Below are positions 1-32,284 of a stretch of DNA of 64,000 bases, piece after piece. The translations under genes and the position numbers were made by a program. The first letter of the stretch is position 1; each line of letters opens with the position of its first letter. The notes under the pieces are model-generated. The model did not search any database. It had not been told where the DNA came from and worked only from the letters and a program-made list of their open reading frames with translations. The DNA comes from Taeniopygia guttata (taxonomy: Eukaryota > Chordata > Aves > Passeriformes > Estrildidae): positions 15,033,501-15,097,500 of the forward strand of contig NC_133030.1 of the NCBI RefSeq assembly GCF_048771995.1, in the 5' to 3' direction.

Positions 1-19672
<19,672 letters not shown>

Positions 19673-21890
19673 GGGAACTCCAGTGGTGTCCAGTGTGATG
19701 ACAGCCTATGATTTTTTTCCACTGTGCTGACTTCAGCTCACATAAAATCGAAAGGCCTTAATACTGTGAGAGGATTCTTTTTGCTCTGGTGGAATCCCAC
19801 TCCTATGCACTTTCGCCACACAGAATACGGAACTTTATTCAGAGATTGAGTATTGTATACCCTGATGCAAAGTTCTTTATGCCTTAGTTGGTATAAAATA
19901 TCCTGATATAATGCTGCCTTGCTGAATATGGAACTCTTCTTTTCCTTGAGGTACCTGCAGTTTTTTAAAAAAACATTCAGTGACTTTGATTACCAAAGTG
20001 GCAAGAACTTTTCGCTAACAAGGAACCGCGGGATGAATCCCAATGTCGTCTTGAGTTGCTTATTTCATGTTGTTTTTGAACATGAATGAGAAAAAAGTCT
20101 GTGCCTACATGAAAACTATGTTACTGCTGCAGTGCAAGCCTGTTGTGGGGTGTCTACTTAGTGCAGTAGTGTGCTTCATGTAGTCATCTCAGAGCAACTG
20201 TTCGAGGACTGTGACATAAATGCTGAATTCTGATATTTGTGGTTTAAAAAGAAGAAAGAAAATCCAGGTGCATCTATTTCTGATGCTTTTTATTATTGTG
20301 CATAATCTGATGTTTTATTTTTGCAGAAAATATTCAGGTTTGCAGTGGATGTTCATGATAATTCATTGAGTACAAGGCCATTCTCATCTGTTGCCTTGCT
20401 GTTTTGTGGTAGAACATTAAAAACCTGTTCAGCTACTTAAATTATGAAGGAATTTTATTCTTTTAGTCATAAGTGATGTTATATTTCCTGCCCTTACTCA
20501 GGTTCACTTTAAAAACAAGTCAACCACATCATAGATTTTTATCTTGCACCCATTTCCCATATTAAATTTTAAGGAAATAAGATCGTATCTCATTTATTCT
20601 TTGTATGTAAATCTTTAGGAGAATTAAAGATTTTTTTTAAAGACATAAACTGCGGTTGCAAAATGGCTATTTTAATTTGCCCCACACATTTTTTTTCCAT
20701 CACAGACACAGCTTTTATTGCCCTCAAGTTTGATGTACATCCTGAAATACACATATGGAAACCAGAAGGTGTAAACTTGGTGTAAAACCTGATACAAGAT
20801 AAAAATCACTGTACTGTACCACATTATAGATTGTTGAGTTTTAAAATAACAAACTTAGACATTCCACCCCAATGTATTTTTAGAAACACTACCATTGTAG
20901 GTCTAATTTTTAAACAAGCAAACAAAAAAGTCATAAATCAGGCTACAGGTAAGCAAGACACAGATAAGCCTAGTTTTAAAAGTGCTCCTTTTAGTACTAA
21001 ACCTTTAAATGCTGTGTAGTTGAACTGAATAAAACCCAAATGCGCGTGTGCTATTTCTAAATGTGTCTCAGCATATTTGTGTTTGCATCAATTGACTCGG
21101 AAAAAAAAAAAAAAGATAACCCTGTGTAAACTGTATTACACAATTTTACACAGATTTTCATTCTGCTATTTCACTGGCCAGTTTAAATAGCTGAAAGGTT
21201 TGGGTTTTTTTTTCTTTTTGCTTTTTTCACTAATAAGCGTTTTGTTGATGCACTTAAAAGACCACTGAAATGAGCTTTTGCTATATCTTCAGTGACAAAT
21301 TCCCCTTTGCTGCCATTCTCACTGTCACTGCAGTTTTTTTGTAACATGAGCAGTGTTAAACCAGATATTTCTGTCATTAATAAAATGTTGCACTATTGAA
21401 GCTGGCACTCACTGGTCATACACCTGTATTTGACATTTCTTTGGTCATATATTCTTCTTACACATAATGTGAAGACTAGAAAAATTCTGATTCTTTCAGC
21501 TTGCTGTATTCTCAGCATTCTGTGTTTAGTGTGTTTGTGTACATAAAATATCATTTTAATATTGTTTAATATCATTTTGCTTTGTCTGAAAAATGATACT
21601 AATTAGTTTGTCTAAAGTTACTGTTCTGTTATTTTACATGACAAGTTTTCATTTTTAGTTTCCTTAAAAATGTCATTATTTAAAAAATAACAAATGTATA
21701 ACAGGGTAAGAATTAAGATTTTATCTTTTACTAGAGCGCTTGCAGGATTTATATGTGGTGACATCTTTGCCAGCAACTTTCTTACCTCAGGTTTCTTTTA
21801 AATTCTTTAAGAATACTGAAGCAATTTTAAAATCCAGTAACAAGCAGCAAACCTCAGTGTTTAATAAACTGTAATGTTAAAATAGATTTC
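19673..21890 (+). other. PDE3B: PDE3B 3' UTR (probable extent)
   Basis: AT-rich sequence after the stop with AATAAA hexamers at 21028, 21379 and 21863. About 2.2 kb is similar to the 3' UTR length I recall for mammalian PDE3B, so the last signal may be the main end. Extent is inferred. Confidence 0.45.
21863..21868 (+). terminator. PDE3B: Candidate PDE3B poly(A) signal
   Basis: AATAAA about 2.2 kb after the stop. Alternatives are at 21028 and 21379. Confidence 0.35.
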
Positions 21891-22899
21891 CAGTTAGACA
21901 TTTCCAAGTTACAATAGCTTGTTTCAAAGATATGTTTAATTATGAATGTGTTCTAAATCCACTTTAAAGTGACTTTTTAAAAATGTGTGCACAGTATGTG
22001 ACTAATTGTTACTCTAAGAGCAAAGGGAAAAGACTGGGGAAAAGTTAACAAGGGCTGGTTCAGGGAATGTTTGCAGAAGCGGATGTTGCTGTAACTGAAG
22101 GTGTCTCAAATCTTTCAAAAATGAGAATGGAGGGTCCTCTGAATGTTGATTGAGCTGTTGTCCAAAATAACATCCCTCCATATAAGGCATATCACTCTTA
22201 AATCTGTGATCACACTTCAGTAATTCACAGCTACCAGGGGATGTTAAGTAGTTCTGAAAACCACTCAAAGGAACACATTTAAAACACTTTCTAATGCAAC
22301 ACTACCTCTTTATTCTTTTTTCTTTTTCCTTTTTCTTTCCCCAAGAAGTGGACGAAATTAGCCTACACTGAAGTTTATGCCACTCAGAAATACAACTTTT
22401 ATGTATAATATTCTCAGGTTTAAGTTGAGTTTCCCATCTTCTCAGTGCCTTCTTTTCCAACATGTGTTGGATTACTTGCACACAGAACTAGACCTACCAA
22501 GTTTTCTATAAGGAAAAATTCTCTCTGTGCTTTCTGGAGTCCTCTGGATGTGAAGGAGGTGCTAAACCAGTCAAAATTAATAACTTGGAATCTCTTCCTG
22601 TGAATTCTTTCTCCATGACAAAGTTAAATGGTGAGTGTAAGGTTCAAAATGAAAGGAATGGTGTAGCATTGCTTAAGGTAAGTCCAGACTAACAAAGTTT
22701 GTGTAAGACTTCATTTGCTCTGTGCATAGAAACATTTATTGGTGTTTGCATCCAGTTTTAACCACAACCAGGGACAGGTGAATCAGCAAAAGGAGTTAGC
22801 AGAATTCAGGAGCTCAGAGTTTTAACTTTGGTGTTTACTCCTGGTGTAGATGTAGTTGAATCTTGGCTTCTGGATCCTTTGAAGCACAGACAGAGTTTG

Positions 22900-23068
22900 A
22901 GGTAATCCAGAGTGTGTTATTGCCCATAGAGGGTGTGGGGTCCCTCTCACTGGAGATATTCCAGAACCACCTGAACACAATCTTGTGCCATGTGCTCTGG
23001 GATGGCCCTGCTGGAGCACAGCAATGACCTCTGTGGTCCCTCCCAACCTGACCCATCCTGTAATTCCT
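22900..23068 (+). mobile_element. CR1 LINE 3' fragment (degraded)
   Basis: Forward CR1 tail: CTCACTGGAGATATTCCAGA, ACCACCTGAACACAATCTTG, ACCTCTGTGGTCCCTCCCAA and CATCCTGTAATTC. More diverged than the other copies. Confidence 0.82.
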
Positions 23069-26000
23069 ACACTCACATGGCAGCACTTCCCCTTTTGTCC
23101 AAAAAACCATTTGAGATGTACAGAATTGTAAGTGTCTCATACACTGGTGAGTGTGAGAGCAGGAATTCCAGCCTGAGAGATGTTTTAGACTAAAAGGATG
23201 GAATTAGCTTGGAAAATGAGAACTAGAAAGAAGAGGTAAGGATGGCACAGACCTACAAATATACCAAAATATTCAGAAGAGAGATACTGTTTATTGTCTC
23301 AGGCCAGTTTGTGTTCAAAATATTATAGAAACAGTATGTCTTTATCAAGTCAGAATACTTGGATTTTTAGAAATGAAATGAAAATGATAATGGAAATAAT
23401 GATGCAATTATCACAGCTGTGATACAAGTTCTAGGAAATTGATCCTTTAGTGGCCAGTAAAGATTAGATGAGAGAAAACAAACATACAAAGTTGATTAAA
23501 TGAGGTACAAGAAACATGATCAAGACAGTATTTATTTTGCCTTTTTTCTTCCAGCTTTCTTCAGAATTGTGTCTCTGGACAATGTGCTACTTCAGACATG
23601 TCTGTGTTAAGGTAAATGAGGTAATTAATTATTTTCACTTTTCCAATGAGGAATTTTCCTTTCAATGTCTTCCAAAGTAAGTCTTTAACTTGCTATAAAA
23701 TTATACTGCGGATTCTCGGGAATGAGGCTGAGAAAAGGACACAATTTTTAACTGCTCTCTATCTGATCTTAGTTTAATAGGCCTATAAGCAATCAGTTTA
23801 TTTGTCCTCTTCTTAATGAGAAGAATAACACATTTTTAGAGGAAAGAAAGCTGATGGACTAAGCTGCTACAGGATAAACATTGCATTGCACTTGCGTTTA
23901 GGTATGTAAGTGACTGACACTTACTTGGTTCCGTGTGACACTTCAGACACCCTTTAAAAAGGGCACAACACAACCAGAAATGTTTGACAGGAAGGTTTCT
24001 TTTGGAATCTGTACACCATGAGTCATCTTCTGATTTCTGGACTTCAGGAGATCACAGGTGGCAGCTGCTGGTGTCTGTGGTAGGTTGTGCTACACGGGCT
24101 GTGCTACCTGGCAGAATGTTGCCATCTGTGGAATCTCATAGAGTATAAGTCTAGTGAGGTGAAACCTTCTGTCTGCTGGTTTATCTGTGAGGTTTCAGAA
24201 GGAAAAAATAAATGTAATGTTTAACCAAACCAGCCTTTAAGTACTTGTGAGAGACCACGGTGTTTCAAATGATCCCTACCATTCACCTTGTGATTTGTCC
24301 ATGTTCTAAACCTCCTGCCAAAAAACAGGTGATGAGTCACTTCTGACTCATCTCTCTGGATCAGCAGAACCCTTTGCACCTTGAGTGAGATCAAAATATC
24401 TTCATTTAAATTGCATATAAAACAAAAGGTAATGCTTAGCTTAAAATGCAAGTGTCATACCGAAAAAACTGAGGATAGGGTTGACATTAATTATTGCACA
24501 TGAGGAGCAGAGTGCAGATTTTGTCCCTTGTGCCACTCAGATGTGAAAACTTGCTCCTATATATAGTCATTCAAATGGGCTTAGCATGCCCCTTTCTTTT
24601 TTCATGACATTCATCCTAGTAGAATTTATTAATCTGTAGTGTTGCCAGTTTATCTGACTCATATGAACTAAGCATTCTTTCAGTCAAAAAAAGCAGATAA
24701 GTAAGCACCTCTATCTTTGAGAATGGGTTTGTAATCATTCAATTCAGTTCATCATAACTAAGTCATTACCAAAATACAGTTTCTAATTTCAGATGCCACA
24801 CCCCAGGAAAAATACCTGTCCTTTAGACAGATTTACGGAATTACAGTGCAGACCAGTGAGGCTGATGACGTGGCCTGAAGAGAAGGAGAAGGAGAAAGAG
24901 AAAGATAAAATTAATTACAAAGATTTTTTCCTAGTCAAGAGAAAATTAGTCTCTAGTGAGATGTTCTCAGGTTACCTTTTGAGACTGTTTCAAAGAGTAA
25001 TCAGAATAATGCTTTCAGTGTTTAGGACAAGTGCTTTATAGTGTTTAGGACAAGAAGTAACACCTTTAGGTGGCAAGGCTCAAACATGACTGATTGTCTA
25101 AGGATTGAGAGGGCTCTGACTCACTGAAATAGATTGTCTTGGGCTACTAAGAAAGTCTCTGGAAAAAAAAAAAAAGTCTGAAAAACAGCTTTTAGTAAAA
25201 CTGTTAGTGGACCAGATGAGTGAACTGCAGAACTTACTGAGATCCTTTCTGAACTTTTTTAAATGCTAGGGGTAGAGTAGATATCTGATATGAAAACTTT
25301 AAATACCAAGAAGAAAATGTGCGCAGTTATAGAAATAATAGAAACATTCAAAGAATAAGAACTGGAGGCATCAACTAATTTATTTCAGTAAATATTAAAA
25401 CCTTTTTATTTTAAATGTGTTTGACCATAATTCATCTCCCACCAGAAAAAGTCTTTTCATTTGTTGAGAGAGCTAGAATCATTTTGAAAAAATAGACAAG
25501 ATTTGAACCTCATCCAGAGATAAAAATCTGTCTAATTGTCAGAATGAGGATAAATATTTTTTTAACAATACTATTATCTTAAGTTAGTTTGCTAAAGCTA
25601 GTTATATTTTAAATATTTTTCAAGCTATTTGGGCCTTTCTAGATCTTAAGAAAGTGCATACTTGAGACATTGGGAGGTGTTGGATGATTCAGAAGATGAT
25701 GTAATTCATATACTTAGCAAAAGAATTAGTATAAGTGAGTAGGGATTTTTAGACAAATTTTAGCTGTTAGCACTAAATTTTATTCCCATCAACAATGAAT
25801 TATTCTTACTGTCTCTATATAATCACGAATTTCATTATGGCACAAAAAGCTTGAGCATTTTATAGATTACGCCTACAATCTGTGGTGAAGTAAATGCAAT
25901 ATTAAGTTATGTTGTATTTCTCTCTATAGTGTGGCAGTTTATACTGTACATTCCTTGAGAGAGAAATGGTGTGTCTTTACAGAATGTAAAATAAAATGGA

Positions 26001-26181
26001 AGAAGATCTGAAAATGCCCTGAAGTGGCTTTATAAAGCAATTTTTATGCTTCCAAAAAAAAAAAAAAGAAAGAAAGAAATTAAATTAACTTCCTAATGTA
26101 TATAAAAAAAATCTTTTTAATACACAATATTTTTTCCATGCTTCTGATAAATCATAATTTACACAAATTAAAAATATTTCC

Positions 26182-26206
26182 TTTTTTTTTTTTTTTTTTT
26201 TTTTTT
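26182..26206. repeat. Poly(T) run
   Basis: 25 consecutive T, possibly the reversed A-tail of an old retro-insertion. No target duplication was identified. Confidence 0.8.
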
Positions 26207-29200
26207 GTATTAGAGTAGAAAAGGAAGTCGTCACTTGAAACCAGCAGCAGAATGAACAGTAAGTTTATTCTGTTTTCTGGAATATTGCTATAGGCTAGTC
26301 TACATCACATGTAAAATTTTTGGCAAGCAGCCATCTGCTGCAGTAATGCAAGATATTGGATTAGATTGCACATTCTTGATATGCTCCCATTATTTTAATG
26401 GGTTTAATCTATTTGGAATGTTACTTATTCTGAAGAATGTAACAAATGTAGCATCTTCTGAAGCCTGGCAGTCTTCCTAAGGAATAACCACTCCTAGTGT
26501 GGGTTCTGCCTAATTCCAATGACATGGAAAGAGCTGACAGCCTTCAAAAATGCCTGAAGGGATAACCTAGAATGGGGAGAATCTGCTGATGCCCAATTTA
26601 CATTGTTGTAAAAGGACAGAAGAAGGCAGATTTCCAGAGGTGTAGTTTAATTTGATCTTTATTAGACAGGGGTTTGAATTGTCAGGCCCAGTGCCAAAAA
26701 AAACCACCTGGGACAACTCACTGCTGTGAAAACACATACCAGCCTTCTGTGTTTTCTGTGTGTACCTTCACAGAGCAATTGTACTGGGAATATTTAATTC
26801 CTTTCAAACTCTTACGATCCTCTGATCTTGGCCATGTTATCTTGTGTTTTCATCAGTCCATCTCTCTCAGCCAAAGGCAAATTCTGATCTGGCATCTTCC
26901 CCATTATGATTTCCCCCCCTCCTCATTTATCCTGAATCTTTATGTTTTCGTATCCAATGCATTATTATGAAATTTACACAATCTAATTTTCATTCATTTT
27001 TCAAAGTGATTTCACTATTTTTTATTGTTTTTCTCTGAGCTTGCTACTTTTCTCATGAACTTGCTCTCTTCATGATGTCATAATCTGCCTCATCTACTCT
27101 CTAGTGCTTGCACAAACCCTTAAACTCAACTCAGGCTGAACACATTCCAGATACATATAAAAATGTATCACAGAAAGTTCATACTATTTACTTTCAGAGA
27201 AGCAGTAATGTTCCTTGAACTTTGATGAAATCTTCTTCATGTAGTTAATCTCTGAGTTAATGAATTAATGAATGTTCCTGCATTTATTAGGTTGCTACTA
27301 AGGATGTGTTCATCAGTACCAGTGAAACTGCTGGAAGTGCAGGAAATTAAGTGCTAATGAGTGAGATTTTTTTTTTTTTCTCAGCACTTTTTCAGTGTCA
27401 TATATGACATGCCTGTACTGTTCCCTTTTCAGTCTCTGGGGATGCTGATATGGCCAAAAACAACACAAAAACTTAAATGTAAGCATAGAGATTGGGAAAG
27501 GAGGATTTAAAACACTATGGTGGTTCTGACTTCAGGTCTTGCAGCAGTGTTACGAAGATACACTGGTTAATATATCAACCTTTAATCCCCAAACAATGTT
27601 AAATAGCAGCCAGCTGCTATCTATCCTAGATATTTCAGCTGGAATTATCTGAACATCCCACCAGGAAATTCTGAACATCTGGCTGGCTACTGTAATCAAT
27701 GTTGATACAGTGGAGGAATTCTGGAGGACTAGAAAAAACTACCATTATGTCAATATTTCAAATTATTAAATTGGGTCATTAGGATAATTCTAAGTCAGAG
27801 GGAAAATAATAAAAAAGTTGATAGAGAATGAAACATGTAAATATGACTAATACTGATACAGATTTAGAAAAAAGACAGTTTGTCAAACGTATTTGATTGC
27901 TTAAACGAGACCATAAGTTGGCAGATAATGGTAGAAGTTTGGATTGATATTCTGAGGCTTTTATAAGGCATTTTGATTTAGAAACCAGAATGACATATAA
28001 TCAATATGGTTCTCATTAAATGGATTAAAGACTAGCCAGGAGTTAGCTCTCAAAATACCTCAGCTAAAGGGAATTATAACTGGTTAGCTGCATTTTGAGC
28101 ATGGGTCCCTGCAGGAACTGGTTCTTGATGGTTTTTAATCCTCCCCCCACCTCAATTAGCATTATTCGAGCCATGTTGTAACCAAAGGATGGTCTGGAGT
28201 TCTTGCAACCCAAAAAGCAAGACTAAACAAACTCAAGCTGTCTGATCTGAGAGCACAGGGCTGGGAACAGGAAGAATTGCCATGAGTCCAAAACTAGAGC
28301 TGAACTCCTCAGGGCTGCCTCATGCTGAAAGCTCCTAAATTCAGTAGATTCTATAATTTCTCCTTAGGCATTCTACAAGCACACAACATCTACTTGGTAT
28401 CCAGAAAAAGCTTGATCATGACTCCTAACCCCACCCACTGCTTGCCAGTGCCTTAGGAGTGGTTAATTCAGTTTTCATGGTGTGCCCAATGCACAGCAAT
28501 CAGGTTTGCCTCCTTCCTCTCTTTCTTGAATTTTAAATCTTCTCTACAAAAGGCACTTTTTCAGGAAGTGGGGTAGCCTGCCCAGCCTCTTCAGAGAAAC
28601 AGGAACTCGTGTTAGAGCTGCTCTCTGTGGGTATAATAATCTGGACCTGCTGCACCTGAAGTCAGCAGTGTTATGTGAGTGGACTGGCATTATTAGCTCT
28701 TTGCTCTTTCTCTTTTGCTCTTTCAAAAGAAAGGAAGTATTTCTCCTCAGCATAAGCTGAAAACATCAGGTCAGCAGACAAACACCAATTCCTGCCCTTC
28801 AGCTTTCCTGCAGCTCCAAGTTGCAGCACTGTCTGTGTAAAAACCCAGGTCAAACACTCAGCCCCGGCCTTCAACAGCTGCTTGCTTGCTTTGCTCTGAA
28901 CCCTGTCCTGAGGCCCCCTCTCCCCATACAGAGGGACCTACTACTGTGTTCGGAGTTTCAGCTGCTCCTGCATGGTCTGCAGACACAAATCTTTATCTAC
29001 CAATAACCACACAGCAAGAGCTGGCAAGAATAATAAATGAAGCTGGCAGAAGTCAAGTGTAGCCCTTACACCTAAGATTTGTGCTTAAAATTAATTTAAA
29101 ATCTGTTTCTCCCCATGATATTGCACTTGCTTTCCCCAGAAAGTCTCTCCTCTGGTCAGAAGGTGAGCAGTTTATTTTCCTTTACTCATAGTATAGTTGC

Positions 29201-29774
29201 ATGTGACTTTGGTAACACAAATACTTTTTCAGACTATTTAAGCAGAGATTAATCATTACACAGTACTTTGTATTGGGAGGCAGTGGAGGACAGGGTCTGG
29301 AAATGCAATATACTGAAGAAAAAAAGCCCTGATATTGTCAGGAGTATGGCAATAACTGAACACTTTGTGTATGATGCTAAGTGAGAAGTAAGCCATAAAA
29401 GGTCCTAAAAGTGAATTCACAGTTATCTGATTCACTAGAAAATTATGACCAATTGGGAAGATAGGGCAAGGAGAAAGAAGGATAAAATGCTTTAAAAGAC
29501 AATCTGTTTTTCAAGGCTGGAAAATATAGTTTATTCTTGGTTACAGGTATTTAAATATATACATTTTAGGGCCCTTTTAGCTATGAAAATTTAGTGGATA
29601 ATTATAAAGGATGGCTTGGCTGGAATAATGCAAATGATATTTCCATGGATGAATTCAAGCATAAACATTTTGAACCATATTCTCCATGCCTATGAAAACA
29701 TCCTCTCAAAGTAAAATGGCTTGCAAAGTAATTAAATATTTAAAAACCGTATTAAAAGTTAGAGTCAATACAGT

Positions 29775-30128
29775 GTTCTGGAGTGAAAACATCAGGATGT
29801 GTTCCACACCTTTGGTTCGATGTCGCTGTCGAGGCAGGACAGGAATGAAAGACTGACTCAGAGAAGGCTGCTGAGTGTAAAACTCTGGTTTATTCAAAAT
29901 ACACTGCTCTTTTATACAGAGCTTCGTGAGGACCAACTCCATTGGTCCTGAAAACAGCCCACACCATTGGTGCAGAGTGCTTGACGCACAGTGATAGAAC
30001 TTAACTATAAACAATGTGAGAACAAGAGAGATAAAGAATTATTTACATTCTCTTCAGCTCTTTCCCAGGCTTCTGCCTGGTTAGAAACTCTCAGTTTCTT
30101 ACTTTGACTGAATCTGAATGACAGTTCA
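29775..30128 (-). mobile_element. Probable solo LTR of an endogenous retrovirus (fossil)
   Basis: Sequence with LTR character on the minus strand: a TATA-like box (near 29907-29914) just upstream of AATAAA (29889-29894), a direct lead into GACAGCGACATCGAACC-type sequence, and the CCAAT-bearing segment GTTTTCAGGACCAATGGAGT. It resembles avian retroviral LTRs I know. Ends and target duplication could not be fixed, so coordinates are approximate. It is in the same orientation as CYP2R1 and starts about 110 bp past its stop codon. Confidence 0.5.
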
Positions 30129-30138
30129 CTTTTTTTTT

Positions 30139-30144
30139 TTTATT
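30139..30144 (-). terminator. CYP2R1: Candidate CYP2R1 poly(A) signal
   Basis: The minus strand reads AATAAA about 96 nt after the CYP2R1 stop, beside an A-rich tract. This would give a short 3' UTR. A second AATAAA lies inside the LTR-like sequence at 29889-29894. Confidence 0.5.
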
Positions 30145-30239
30145 ATTTCTGTGAAAACCAAGTAAAAAGGAACAACTAGTCCTTTAAATTGTTGTCATTC
30201 TGGCTTGAAGACACCACCCGCCCAGCTCAGCCCTGCCCT

Positions 30240-30415
30240 TCACCGCCTCTCGGCACAGACCAGGTAGGGCTGCGGCTGCAGGGTCATCCCTAACCTGGGC
30301 TTCAGCTCCGGGATCACTCCGTGAGGGAAATGCAGGTGAAATCGTTGTAGCAACGAGGTGAAAAACAAAAACATTTCCATTCGAGCCAGCTGCTCTCCGA
30401 GGCAATGTCTTCTTC
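30240..30415 (-). CDS. CYP2R1: CYP2R1 exon 5
   Basis: 176 nt, phase 1 in, after the acceptor TTTCAATTCAG (minus strand), ending in TGA. It encodes [20 protein letters not shown] and onward to LVCAERR. It supplies the heme-ligand Cys; the heme loop is split by the exon 4/5 junction, as is usual in CYP2 genes. Confidence 0.96.
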
Positions 30416-32244
30416 CTGAATTGAAAAAAAAAGGTTTTAAAAAGGTTTGCGGTATCTTCAGTCACATTTCTGCTCCTATGACGAATAGGAATGGTCATTT
30501 CTCTGTTCTAGGAGTGCTGTGTGAACCTCTTGGCAGTATTTTGTAAGAAGGATAGGTGATAACTTACCCTGAGAAACTGATTTTAGAGAATTTGTTGCTC
30601 ACAAATGCCATTCAAACCAAATCTGCCAAATTGATTTAGATACACTTGTTACTTACTATATCTTGTCTTGCAGTGTCAATCTAGATGGAAAATGCTTTAA
30701 AAAATGACATTGTGAATTTTAGCCTTTGCCCCCTAGTATTTTCTTAGTTAAATCTACTGCCAGTCATTATTAACTGGCAATTATTAGAATTTTGTAAGGA
30801 GGGTTTTTATTAGTTTACATATAAAACTGAGCTCATCTATATAAAAGATGTTATGCTAAAATTTGTTCTCTCCAGAGCACATTATATTGAATACCTTTAA
30901 ATTGATTATATTGGATATCTTTAAATCAGAACTGAGGATATCATTCTGTCCATTTATTGCCATCCCTTACACTTTACACAGCTCTGGATTTGTGAAAAGG
31001 AACAGTGGAAGGAATTGCTCTTACCTAGGGAAAAAGGAATAAACGCATCTTTCTTGACAAACTGTCCATTACTGTCCAAAAACCTCTCAGGAAAAAACAC
31101 TTCTGGATTGCTCCAGTATTTTTCATCAAAGTGGACAGAGTAGAGGTTTGTAATGACCGTGGTGCCTGCAGGAATCGTGTAACCACGCACAACAGTGTCT
31201 TTGGAAGTGGCATGGAAAATCCCCAGGGGGACAATGTTACAGAACCTCAGCACCTCGTGCAGAACAGCCTCCGTGTAGGGCATCTTGCACTTCTCTTCCA
31301 AGGTGGGCATTTTGTTTGGGCCAATGACAAGGTCGATTTCTTTCTGAACTTGCCCTGTTAGGAATAAAAGCCGAGGTTTATTTTGTAATTGCCTTTACAT
31401 TTTAATTTATGCTAAAGTATACTTGTATATAAACACATTTTAAAAGAATACTGAAACATGGTATACCTTATATAAAAAACAGTAGCAAAGCTTTTAAATT
31501 TAGACTCTATATTCCTATCCATGGTTACTGCTATTATTCCCATTCTGAAGCAATGGTGAAATTGATATTAGAGTGATATTTTTTGGTCCAAGTACCAGCA
31601 GTAACTTTCTAAGTTATCTGGGCCTCTCTTCCTCCAAATCCTGGAAGCCCCAAGCACTGAACCAAGCACTGCTAAGGTTTTGGCAAGAGAAGTGAAGTGC
31701 AAGGCAGTGAAACCAGAAACGTGACTCTTCACTTCTAGAATCCAAACTTCTCCTCACAGTGGCTGGGCTAACACTCAAACATCTACGGCTGTTTTACTTC
31801 ACAATGATTGTAACACATCTTTTTATTTTTAAATGCCATTTCTGTTCTTCCAAAAGTATAAGTATTCCTGTCTATCATATGTAAATCTGTTGTGAACTGG
31901 GGCACTTAAGATATAAAGAATTATACCTAACTTGTTAACCACAACGTGATCTACATTTTTGCTGGCACTTGTACATTTTCAATTTAGTTTATTACTTTCA
32001 TATTTAATTACATTTTCTTATTATTTATTAACTACATAGATTAGTACATCTGCCAACAACAGATCATGCATCACAATGCTAAACCTAAATATATTAGAAA
32101 TACTTAAAAGTATTAAAGCTTCATAAAAGCGTATTCACAAAATAATATGTGTAAAATTTTATCATTACACTCGACTTTTGATATCCTTTTTGTCTGCATT
32201 TAAAACAAGTTTTCCACCTCTGTCCATAGTATGTTTAGTAATAG

Positions 32245-32284
<40 letters not shown>

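Larger units (their letters stand above)
21900..29770. other. Intergenic PDE3B-CYP2R1
   Basis: AT-rich interval between convergent genes. It holds a CR1 fragment (about 22900-23068), a 25-base T-run at 26182-26206 and short A-runs. Open frames here are short and show no recognised family. Confidence 0.6.
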
